Source: Ricordea florida
Lineage: Eukaryota; Cnidaria; Anthozoa; Corallimorpharia; Ricordeidae
DNA: 64,000 bases
NCBI GenBank assembly: GCA_949710005.1
Contig: OX453284.1
Location: 678,001-742,000, forward strand
Direction: 5' to 3'
Under the pieces are notes generated by a model. That model was given only the letters and a program-made list of their open reading frames with translations, did not search any database and was not told where the DNA came from. Shown here in pieces: positions 22,848 through 34,900 of the stretch (positions are counted from its first letter, which is position 1; each line of letters starts with the position of its first letter). The position numbers and the translations under genes were made by a program.

Positions 22848-25326
22848 TATCTAAAAGATTTGCCGCAAATTACTGAGCCACTTGAGCTCTGAAACAAAGT
22901 CTTATAACAGAACTGGCAGTGGGAACACCAACCTTCATTTTGCTGTCGCTTCAGTTCAACATTCTCTTCAGCAAATGCAACAGACGGCGGCAACTTGAAT
23001 GATACGCAAACCATCACTTTTTTCGGAGCAACATCACGCACACAGTGAACATCATACTGACTTGTCAGACTAGTTCCCAGTCCCTTCTCCACTTGCTTCT
23101 TGGCATCTTGTCCAGGAGACTGGGACTTTGAGAAACAGTAGCAGTGAATTGTTGGAAGAATACAGTCTTTATAGGTACAATATAGACCACGAAAAACATT
23201 GAGAAACTCAACAGCACTTGCCGGTAGATTCATAATAACATGATTGAAAGGTTTATGAACTCCAGCATCACTTTGATGTCCTTTTTGATGGGCTGATTTC
23301 AACGTTACCATCTTCTTTATAAAATCCCTTCCATCCATGTTAAATGCATAAACTTTACCCTCAACGTGATTGGTCTTTGCATTTGTAACTAAAAATTCAT
23401 AGGACGAAGGATTCAAGTCATTGGCGTAAACTGTGCATCCTTTCTTAGCAGCTGGTATGGCAAAAGGACCAACTCCAGCAAACATGTCACACACTACATC
23501 ATCTTTACCAAAGAGTTCAATAAGTCGTCTATGCTCTGTCTGAAGTCGTGAATTCCAGTATACTTTAGAAAAGTCAAACTCATAGATGCAGCCATCTTGT
23601 TTCACTGATGTCTGAAGGTTTTTTTCCCCAGCTATTACCTCCATCTTGAAGAAACGGAAGGTATCATGAATAGTGTTTGTCTTGTTCACTACAGTTTTTA
23701 TTTGAGGTGCATTCTTGTCTAATATTACTTGACCTGTTGAAGGAATGCAAAGTTAAACACACAAGCTACTGAGTGATGCATGTGATGAAAATCACAGAAC
23801 AAATACTCCAAATGAGATCTAGTTAAAAAAAAACCAAGAAGGGTAGAATTCCAATGTATCAATTATGTACATATGGTTCATTAACCGCCGACCAGGTAGG
23901 TCGGTTGGTAGAGCACTGGATTACCGTGCGGGAGGTCGCGGGCTCTAAACCCCAGCCAGACCAACACTCGTGGTCTTAACATAATTGAGTAGAAAGTGCT
24001 GCCTTTGTAATGACATCTGCAAATGGTTAGACTTTCTAGTCTTCTCGGATAAGGACGATAAACCGTAGGCCCCATCTCACAACTCTATCTGTAATGTGGG
24101 ACATAAAAGAACCCATGGCACTGTTCGAAAAGAGTAGGGTGTGTTCCCAGTGTCATGGTCTATTAGTCTGATTGTAATGCGCATATGATTATCTATATAG
24201 AATATGCGCAATAGAAATGGAGTATATTATTATTAATATTCTAAAAGGCTGAACTCTAACCTGTTTACAGGCCTCACTTTGCTTTCTTTAGCTGAAGGAT
24301 GCAAAGAAACCTAGTTGAGAGTACATGCTTGCAGTTTGTCTAATGTTTGATTTCATTTGTGCTGAGAATAAACAGAGAAGCTGTGAAGAGTGTACAAGGC
24401 CTTGGGAGTAGTGTTACTAAAAGTCTTGTTCCCTATTTGTTGAAATACTGGGCAATCTCCGGTCTTTGGGCTACTTCTGCTATTGCATCCGTGCAGGTAC
24501 GAACAGGTCTCTCAATTAAGTCAATTTTCTCTATCATACAGTAATGAGAATAATACTGGTAATTATAATAAATAATAATATGATAGCAAATACCAATATT
24601 AATAATGGCAGTATAAATAATAATTAACTTGGTTGACTCGTTAGCAAACAGTGGTTGATAATTAAAGGCAATTTCACTGCCATGGAATCTTACAAAATCA
24701 TTATCTGACAATTTTTCCATGGATGGTGGTTTCTAACCTACCTATTCAACCAATTCTCGATAGCAATCTTAGCAGTTTTCAAATCCAGTTGATGTAGTAT
24801 ACCAGATCTATATAACCTGAGTAAAAAAAGCCCTTGTTTATCACGTTACATACTTACCTATCAAGTTTTTAAAATTAAGTTGAGAATCTCTAAGGTTCAA
24901 GTGGGCTATGTGCCCGATAGTCTCAAAGGAAGACGGTACTTCAATTATTTCACAAGGCAGAACAGCCCTCAAGATCTGCTCTACCGTCCAGTGTTCATAC
25001 CCTAAAACCAGATCATAGGTTGTAGCTTCTGCTCCATGCTTTTCAGCAAATTCGCGCTCTTCATCTTCCAACAGTGATTTCTGTGGGTTTAGTAGAATAA
25101 TCTTCTTATCTGCAGAGGTTTCTGGATCTGGGACGATATTTCTCAAACGTGGCTGGTTAAGCAAACTTCTGCTTAGCTTCTTCAAGAAGAGCGAACATTT
25201 CTTGGCTTCGATTCGCAGAGCTGGCAAGTTGATTATCGCCTGAAATGCCTCTTTGTTTAAGGTCTTGACTCCTCTTACTGTCCTTGGAGGAGTGAACAGT
25301 GACGAAATCATGGATAATTTCTCCAT
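22808..25326 (-). CDS. TRMT5: tRNA (guanine37-N1)-methyltransferase TRM5
   Basis: Puts the methyl group on N1 of G37 beside the anticodon, using SAM; in animals the protein serves nucleus/cytosol and mitochondria. Two exons: 25326 down to 24858 (ATG at 25324-25326) and 23733 down to 22808, joined in phase through a GGT glycine codon, total about 464 aa (human about 509). Seen in order: PRTVRGVKTLNKEAF near the N-terminus; GHIAHLNLR before the junction; QVILDKNAPQIKTVVNK after it; the SAM-binding DMFAGVGPFAIPAAKKG; DLNP; and the catalytic-region NLPASAVEFL. The last residues (about TIIRRRRSDYR) and the stop codon are read from a family-A repeat at 22541-22847, so the native C-terminus appears to have been replaced. 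The intron holds a SINE (23886-24238). BABAM2 starts 240 bp away, divergently. Confidence 0.92.
23886..24238 (+). mobile_element. tRNA-derived SINE in the TRM5 intron
   Basis: The head looks like a tRNA with pol III promoter boxes: A box around GTAGGTCGGTTGGTAGAGC (23895-23913) and B box around GGTCGCGGGCTCTAAACC (23934-23951). About 270 bp of unrelated body follows, then a TATTATTATTAA-type tail. It lies opposite in strand to the host gene. The tRNA part lacks a full cloverleaf and is not a functional tRNA gene. Confidence 0.8.
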
Positions 25327-25566
25327 TGGTAGAAAATCATCTATAGTATGTAAAAACACCGACAAAAATTAAGCGACAATTTTTTCACATTTCGATTGCT
25401 TTTCCAAGATTTCATTGACAGGGCAGCGGTTGTCGGTGTTTTGTGCCAATACGTTATATATGGTAACTCTATTGTCCAACCCAGTGAGCGTTTCAAAATG
25501 GAGTGAAAGCATGTTCAACGGCAGTCGTAGCGGAAATGAAGTAAATTTTTCAATTTGTACGGTGGA
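25327..25566. promoter_or_regulatory. Probable bidirectional promoter, TRM5 / BABAM2
   Basis: These 240 bp lie between two divergent start codons (25326 minus, 25567 plus). Both genes are expected to be constitutively expressed. The shared promoter is inferred from geometry; no TATA box is evident. Confidence 0.55.
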
Positions 25567-28500
25567 ATGGAGGGTGATCTGCAGAACAAATTCCACCCTG
25601 AAATTGAAAAGTTTGTTGAAGCCGTACTGAACAATGAAGGCATGGGTGTTTGCGGTGAGATACCAAGAATCACCGATCCTAAGACGAGGTTTGTTACATT
25701 TATTTGTTGTTGTTTATCTTGACTTTGTTTATATTCTAATAATTACAGGGAATTTTCTTGTCAATTTTCCGTTGGCCTACCCGTAATAAAGCGATGTAGA
25801 GTTCTAATTTTTTGAACTGATAATCAAACATTCGATTGTGTCGATATTTAAACTTGAACGCAAATCAAATGTGGTTTAAACGTCAAATTATATTATGGAT
25901 ATGATCTGCTGTTCTATGGGTACAATGTGATGTGTTTTCAAAGATGTATTATTCAGATCTGGTTACATCTATTATCAGTGAGAATACAGCCAACAGAAGA
26001 AACTATGCGCTTTGCTTTTTATACCAAATCATTCTTATTAGTAGCCACTTTCGCTTCCACATGAGTGATATACTCTCAATTTGCTTTCTTCAAACTCTGC
26101 CGCGTGATCAGCAAGCTGCTAATCATAAATCTCACAAATTTCCTAGAAAAAGCTTTTGCTTTGTGAATGTTTGAAAGAATTCTTAGCAGGGGGGCGATGA
26201 CATTAAAATCAGTAAAATAAGAGATTTATTATAGCTGTTGAGTATTAATACTATTGTCACCTTTGACACAATTTTGACAGTTCATCATACCCTCCAAAGT
26301 CTGCCAGATCATGTGATTGTTTCAAAGTGCTGGTTCCATATGCTGGGAGAGTGTTGAAATGTAAGTTTAATGTCAAGCATCTTGACAACAACTTCCTAAT
26401 TGAATATGTGTTCAAGTTAACAGTAATGTAACTGTCAACTTTACAACATAGCCCAGACAACTGTTCTCAAGAATTCAAATCATCAAGCATTAACCCTTTA
26501 AGCCCCAATAGTGTCTCTATAGATTTTACTCTGGCTAACGCCAGACGATTTTACTCATCACAGGGAGACCCCTCGGGGCTTAAAGTGTTAAGAAGACTAA
26601 ATTGATCTGCAAGTACATATTAGTACCAATAACTCTCCAAACCAATGTTTATAAGTTTGTAAATAGTAGTCACAAGGGAGAATTACTTTCCAGGTGTTGG
26701 AAGTAAACTGGTTAAACATTGAGAATTTTGTCTCAAGTTAAATGGGATTTGGGGGCCTCTAGCCTGCTTACATGTAGCAGTCATCTCATTTTCACAGGGT
26801 AAATGCCACCTATACTTTGGGAAGGAAATGCTTGCAACTGGCTACATAGTTCCTACTGTTTGTGGTAAATGGCAACCTCAGTAGTCGGCCTGTTACTCTG
26901 CTTACCAGTGAACACTAATTCACCTTGACACTGATGGATTACATGTATATAATCCTTGCTGTAATTCAGTGAGATGCAGATGAGTAAAACTTAAACAAAC
27001 ATGTATTGTGTAGTAACTAGTCTTGTGCTTCATTCGGAATAATTGTCATCAGGGCTAGTGGCAGTGACCTCTCGTCTCCTTATAGGGGAGGTTATTTTTG
27101 ACCACAGAGAACCACATTTGCCACCAGATTTTATCTTTGAAGCAATGGATCAAGAGTTCATACCTGATATTGAAGAGATTGAGGTAATCTATATGTGCAT
27201 GATTGTCTTGTTATACATCTATACTGTATTTAAAAAGGAATGGTCTGAATAATGTTGTTTTGAAGAATAGATAATTTTCAAAGCCCCATGATGAAATACA
27301 ATAAAAAATTGTCATGTGATGGCTTGCATATACCGTATTCAGATGCTATGACCTCTGCTATGCTAGAATAAAGAAGTACAGTGGGCAATTTCCTTTTCTC
27401 TTTCCTCATCTTATGTTGTTTCCTTAGTTATTATCAATAGGAATGAATGAATAGAATGCAGATCATTGTTTGGACTTAGAGCTTTGATTTGGATAGGTTG
27501 TGTACACGAATCTCCAGCAGCAATGAATTTTCAATGTGCCTTTTATGTTTTATGTTAAAGCACTATAATACTCTGCCCACTATGTCGTCAGGATACTCTT
27601 TTGCCTTAGGCTTCCCTATTGTCTGTTCTTTTATAGGTAACAGATAGTGTTTAGGAGACAGGCACTTGTGAAACAACAAATTACAATCATTTTAATCCAC
27701 ATTGGAGGCAAAAACAAGTGTACAGTATTTTATTTAAAACTATCTGTTCTCATTGAGGACCAGATCAGAAAAAAACTGACATGCACATCTTGCCTGTGAT
27801 CTTCTCTTAGGCCTTAGTAAACTGGGATTCAGGCAATCCACAAAGTCTGATGACTGTGATTTTGAAACTGGTAGAACAGTACAAAGAATATCAGAGAAAA
27901 CAAGTGGAAGCAATCCCCAGGCTCCAATTCGAGTATTCAACACTCTCAGCCAATAGTGAATACAGTGAATTTGAAGTTGATGTTGTCAGGAATCGACAGG
28001 TATGAATTGTCACCCAATTTTGAAACTTTTTTCTTACAATAATTTTATTACAAATATATTTGCTCTGCAGCATTCATATAATGAAGGCTTCATGTAGAAT
28101 TTGGTTTTGCACAAGTAACGTTAACAAAATGGCAAAAGCTACACTGTGTGGAGAAAAAAAACATTATAAGACATAACAGTACTAATAGCATATATTTTCA
28201 TTAGTACATATTTGATATTATTTTATACATACTTACTGTTATTCATGCAAACTTCATATATTGCTTTCTTTTTTGGGAGATGCTTTGATATTTATGCAGG
28301 GTGAAATCTCCTTTGTATTCAATATGTTCACAGACAGTATTTTAGAGAAATTTTGTGGCACTTGCTATGATGCTGTTTGGGAAACTACATTATTTCCGGG
28401 CAAACAGGCCATTGTCCCAATTTGGTCTTAGAGCAATTTGCTCATTTCTGTTGCAGACTAAAAACCTTGTGGTAAATTTCATGATCAAGATTCCTGTGGA

Positions 28501-28909
28501 TCTGAGTGAAATTCCACCATTTCTAATACAGGTAAGAAATCAAATTTATGTACTCAAAAATCAAGGAAAAGAATGCTTGTACAAATTGTGTTTTAATGAT
28601 AGCTTCTTGTCTTTCTAGGATTTTCCGGGAGATGACATGGTTTGTTTATTTGTGTCTTATGAATCTCTGGATGGTGGGAATGTGACACCAACACTTTTGC
28701 TATCACCAAGAGTAGAAAGGTGTTTACAGCTGCATTATTACTAATTGAAAAGTTCTTTTACATAAAACCTCACATCATACTGTACTTTGTTGTTAAGTTC
28801 TTGAGGAAGATGTTAAAATGGAAGTAGACATGGACGCAGTTGATCAATCCAAGCTTTGGAGTCATAGCTCTTTAGAAACTCTCGTGAGTTACAGAAAAAT
28901 GGTATTAAT

Positions 28910-28941
<32 letters not shown>

Positions 28942-31900
28942 CACCACAAGTAACATTTCAAAATTGCCCAAAATACCACAAGCCGCAAAGATATTAGATA
29001 GGAAAATGTTGATAAGAGAAAAACTTGAGAAACTTACAAAGCCCTTGTAATACATGACGGAAAAGGTTGTCACGGACGTTACATTGTTAAGAGTTGAAAA
29101 CATTGAATGTTAATCAATTGTCTTGGATAATACCATCTTTTTTGCTGTTTTGTAGTGCAGTTCAACTGTTTTCTTTTCTAATTTTGTCTTAAAAATTGCT
29201 ATTACCGGTAATTCCTCTTGATTCTGAGTCAAACCTATGAAATTAAACCTACATGTAGTTCAGTGTGCAATTACAGTTTTGAGTTGTCAAGTCTCAATGG
29301 ATACACTATGTCAAGCTTTAAACACTTTTTCAATGACAGACTGCCATGGGACTTGAAATGGACCATTTCCCAGAACCAGTTAAGGCATTTTTGACACTTT
29401 CCTGTCATACACTCTTCTTTGTTGCTGTCACAGACCAAGTTGTCTACAAATGATCTTGAATATAAGGGAAAGCTTGGTATTTCTTTACTAAGTGTGTCAC
29501 AAAGCATTTTGATATTGTCATGATACTGGCAAAGGCAAACTTCTCTTGGAGTGGATGACTTGAGAAGAACGTTGACTGGTCTCAGTGAGCAGAACTTACT
29601 CAAGCCTATCTTTGTATGTGGGTGTTCTTGCTGAAACGTACCAAATGTTTCCTTTAATGACCAAATCAAGTATCTCTTTTGGAGCTTTGATTTCTTTCCA
29701 TTGTTCCTGGATATGACAAAGTCTTTTTGTCCTGGAGACTGGCGTGAAATTGAATCACAGAAGTAGACTTCCTCAATAGTTGTGGCAGGGATTTGATTGT
29801 TGCCAGTAGGATCCTTGGGTTTGTTGAATGTTAACTTAGTTGTTTCAACAATTTTAGAGATAACAGCTTTTCTCTTCCTAGGGCTGCTTGGAAGCTGCCT
29901 AGAAACCTTTTTGACAGCTTTTCCTAAGCTATGAGGAGTTTTATAGACATATTCAGACTCAATTTGTTCAGTATTGGCTGAGGACTTAGCTTTGGTGGCC
30001 AGCTTTTTCTTTAACCTATGCAGCCTCACCCTATCTCTAACTTTCTTTTTCTCAATGACAGCCTTTCTTGGACTATGGATATTATTTTTTCTGCTTTCCC
30101 TTTTTCTTTGTCTGTCTTTTTCCTTATATGCTGCACTCAATTCAGCATATATATATATATATCGTTTACACTTTGCAGTCCTTGGACTGAATTACGTGTA
30201 CTGTTACAATTCATAAAAATATTTTAACTATATATATTACAAGATTAAAAATATTAAAAGCTATTAACATTATAATATATTAAAAACTATTAAAAGCGAT
30301 CTATGCGATGTAATTTAAACTATTGTCTATAATAAAAGAGTTTTTAAAACGGTTCGTACTACAAACTGGTGTGTCAAACACTCTCCTGTTGCGTAGTTGG
30401 TGACCCACTAGTTGACCTTTTAGGCAGCAGATTGACTAGTTTGTGGTCTTTTGCATGTACTTTCTTTCAGCACCCGTCTGAGGCATATTGATTATGAAAA
30501 TATTACAGACTCACTAACTTTACATGTAGTTTAATAGGAAAGGAATCTATTTGGTCAGCAGTGTTTTAACAGAGCATGCCCAATGACTTCCATGCAGAGC
30601 ATGCTCACAAGTGTGAAACTGCTGAAAGGCTTTTCATTTATCAAGCATGATTGTAAAAAGTATATAGATTTGAAAAAAACTCAAATAATAAAACCCAATG
30701 TTATATTATAGTTCACACCATGTAACGTCCGTGACAATACATGTAACGTCCGTGACAGCATGTATAATGTCATATCAAAATTTTGGCAGTAATGATGACT
30801 TTGAAATGAAGAGAATTAGAAAAGATAGTCTCTGTGCATAAACATTTAGGGGAAATTGCTTCAGAAAACTTTGAATTCACAGTTCACAGGGAATTTTATT
30901 TAAAGTAACTACATCAAAGACTGTGGTTTACAAACATGTAACGTCCGTGACGGCAATGTATTTTAAAATATGAAGGGTTGGTTAAATGAAAATTAGGAAA
31001 TTAACTGCCCTGCAGAACATTCTTTATGTAAATAGGTTTTTGTATTAATGAAAGGTCGTAAACAGTTTTTAAACTATGTAAGACTGAGTTTTGAAACTGA
31101 TCTCAAATGTCTAAATGGTAACGTCCGTCACATGGAATTGCCCACAACAAGAAAGTGCAGCAAAATTGATCTGAATATACTATTATTATCTTTATCATCA
31201 TCGTCATCATCATCATCATCATTATTATTATTATTATTATGATTATGATGATAATAATAATAATTCTTATAAGTATAAATGCTCAGGTGATTATACATAA
31301 TTTTGCGCTCTGATTGGTTCACTATCTCGGATTATCAGCCGATAATCACCTCGACAAACAAAATGGCTGCCAGTCGTTTTTCAATTGTTACACACGCTTT
31401 TGATCAAATAAGATTTTTTAGTTAATTATTATTTACCAAAAATAAACCAACTACATATCACCGAAATATGTATCAATGAATTAGACGCCTCCTTATTATT
31501 AAGAAGCCTTGTAAATTAACCGCTCTTTTAAAAATCAGAACATTTGGCGCCATACAGTGGCTGTGATATAATAGGTGGAAAGATAAATGTAAGTAATAGT
31601 TTTTTTTTTCCTGTGCTTTCTTCCCCCAGAGCGTTCGGTGGTGCCAGCCATCTACGTATTCCCCACTGGGGTGGGGTAAATGGCTGTCTCTTTGAATATC
31701 TGCCATTGATTCGTCAGCTGCTGTCACACAAGGTTGGTTGGCGTCTTTTCTATGTACTTCTATGTACTGTTCATTGGTTTATAATATGATTGTTATGTGT
31801 CCTTGTGTCGGATCACTGTAATGAATTTGAAACCAAGCAGACTGGGTATGAAACTGGTTCAACGAAAAACAAAAAAACAAAATAGAATCTTAAATTACAA

Positions 31901-34900
31901 AAGCTACAGTAATAGTAATAGTTGTAGTTAAGAAATAGAAAACATTTTCCTAGTTTTTATCAAGTTATAGAAACGAGTGAAGTTTGGGATAATGAGAAAT
32001 GTTGTGGGTACACGAGCCGATAGGCGAGTGTTTCCACAGCTTTTTCGAGTTCTCGCAATATTTCACGAGTGTTTCTGTAACTCGATAGGAACACGAAGAA
32101 AATGTTTTCTATTTCTTTTAAAAAATAGCCCGATGCCCGTGACTACGACAACTTTTTTATGTTTCTATCGAATTACAGAAACACGATTTTTAACCAATCA
32201 GCGCGCATATTTTCCTTGGGATGTTTTCTAATAGGTAATAGTAACAGCAACAAAGTTAACAGTAAAGGTAACGGTAACGGCCACTGTAATGGGGACAGAA
32301 AGAGTAACGGTAACGGTTACGGTAACACTAGTGGTAACAGTAACGGAAGGAGTAACAAGCTACAGTGATGGTAACAGCGACAGTAATGGTGTAAGTAACA
32401 GTAACAACAACGGAAACAGAAAGAGTAACGGTAATAGTGAACGATAACGATAACACTGTCAGTAACTTTAACAGTAACGGAAACAGCTTTAATAATGGGA
32501 ACATTAGCAAAATAGGCCCGCAAAGCGTGCATGTGGCCACTGTTTTAACGTGTAATGCAAATGCAGTAACAACAACAGTAACAAGAACTTTGATTTGCAG
32601 CCAAGAATTACAGAAGGAAAAAATATATAAAAAAATTCTAAAATATATAGAGATAACATGGTTCCCTTAATAAACATGAATGGATCAGAAGATGGAACAC
32701 ACACGTAGGTAATTTTAAAGTGATGAATATTTTGGTCGGTACGACCCATACACACACAGTTAAACAAACAAAAGAAGAAGAAAGGTCAAAAGGAATAACA
32801 GCAAAAGAAAACTAAGGATGCCAGTATTAAACAATGGGAGGCTTAAAAATGGTATTAAATAGAAATCACACAATGCAGAAAAGGAATATTTGATAGTTTG
32901 ATACTTGAACCGTGAACAGTCATGGCCTTTTGTACTTTTCTAATGACGCTTACTGTTAGCCAGAACTGGCCGGTCAGACCAGTCCATTTGTAAAGAGAAT
33001 TCCACTAACAATCAGAACTGCCCAGCCAGATCAGTTTTTTCTACATAGCATGCAAAGCAGTGACAGGTTTTTAGCGAAAACTATCAAAAGAAGCCTACTT
33101 CATTTTAAATTTGACCTGCCCGCCTGGTCAGTTCTGACTTTTGGTAAGGGCCCTAAGACTCTAATGATGGGAAATTTGCCGACCTGTTTACGACATAAAA
33201 ACGTTTTGCTACGCGCAAACTAAACAAGTGGGGTAAAACGGCTTATCAATGCACTGATCACGCAACATTGTGAACATGTTTACCTCAGCAATTAGTAACG
33301 CTACAATGATTGGTTCCTGGTTTATCGCATGACCAAATGACTCGATTCGTTTAACGGCTCACTGAAATTTTGCCAAGAGGTTGCCATTTCATACCGAAGA
33401 ACTTGTTTTCGGACATGTATCGTTTCGATCGAACCTAAAACTACGTTTGTTGTCGAAACTTCTTACTTTAAAAATAAATAACTTCTTATTTTAAGAAGTT
33501 ATTTTTTGTGTTTTACCTTCTTTTTTGTGGTACTGGCTGTTTAAGCCAGTAACCCGCCATGTTGTAGACTGCGAGCAGTCTCTTTATTTTCGTAGCTTCC
33601 GACGAGAATGAAACAAAGCGAGCGGCGAACCCGCGAGCCTCGAGAAACGAGGGAAAAACACAGGAAAAAAACTCGAGTAGCGCACTGTCAAAGGCTGCAA
33701 TCATATGGTAAAAGTTCCAACAACCGTAACAGTTACATTCAAAGTAACAGCAGCAATAATGAAAATAGTACAGTCTGTACCTTCAGCTTCTGCCAGTTAC
33801 ACACGAAATTGTGGGCTACCTTGTAGAATCACTTACCCAATTCACTAAAGTACATGCAACTATGTGACTTGTTAATCGATGTGGATGAATAAAGTTTGCA
33901 ATTACCCAATCATAAGTTATTGGCCTAATTAACAATTAGACCCGTGGCCCTTGAGGGTGAAGGATCTAATTGTTTTATTAGGGAGCTTAAGCACGCGCGT
34001 TTTGAGACGCGGACGGCAACCGGAAGTGAGCTGTTTCCCATTTTATCTTGTCTTCACACAACTACATTTACATTGATTAGTATCTTTTCTCCATTAGAGA
34101 TGATCACTATAAAAATCTGGGAGACACTAGTGTCCTGGCACGCGAAATGTTCTTTTGCGGTTGCCGTCCGCGTCGCAAAAACGCGCGTGCTTAAGCTCCC
34201 TAGTATCACCCAACTAGTCGGACGGAAAAGGCAATAATAAAGTTAGCAAGTGCCAGTTGAAGAAATATTTATTTCGGAATAAGACGAAAGAAAGCGTCAC
34301 GAATTTCGCTACTCGATAACTATTACTTATAGTCCTCTAGTAGCGTAGCCAATCAGATTGCGGCATTTGCATTAGTCCACTAGTTGGATGATACTAATTA
34401 GATTTATGCCCCTAAATGTTTAAAGGTGAAGCAAGTTTGTTCAGCTTACCAAAGGAGAAGGGAATATGTCGCAGCTTTCTTGAGTGCGTTTGGAAGGTGA
34501 GTGACGCTCTATCGTGGTTGAGGAACAAACTTACGAAACCTAGTTGCACTTTTAAAGATTGCCAACGTATAGCTCACTAAACTTGGTTGACGTAAGCGCT
34601 GTGGGTAGAATAAGTAAAATAAAGGCGCACGCGGACCGCATCGTATCCATGTTCCAGGTTGTGTGTTCAAGAGAGACTGTGTAAATTTTTTCAAAGACAA
34701 CAATACACTCGCCCTATAGGGGTGTGCATTTTTTCAGTCTTTGAAAAGTTTACAGTTGCTCATCTATTCCAAATTGCACTGGAAACCATTTGATAACCTA
34801 TACAAATTCTTCGCATTGGTTGCAGACGTGAATTCTTAGGTATGTACTAGAGTCCTGAGATTTCTGTTTTGCAATTCATACTCTTCTTAACTGCCTGAAC

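Noticed and set aside
23886-23960. Functional tRNA gene
   Set aside because: A and B boxes are present, but the cloverleaf does not close and a long unrelated body follows; it is a tRNA-derived SINE.
31128-31322. Polyaspartate/polyasparagine frame
   Set aside because: It is the antisense reading of a (TCA)n/(TTA)n microsatellite.
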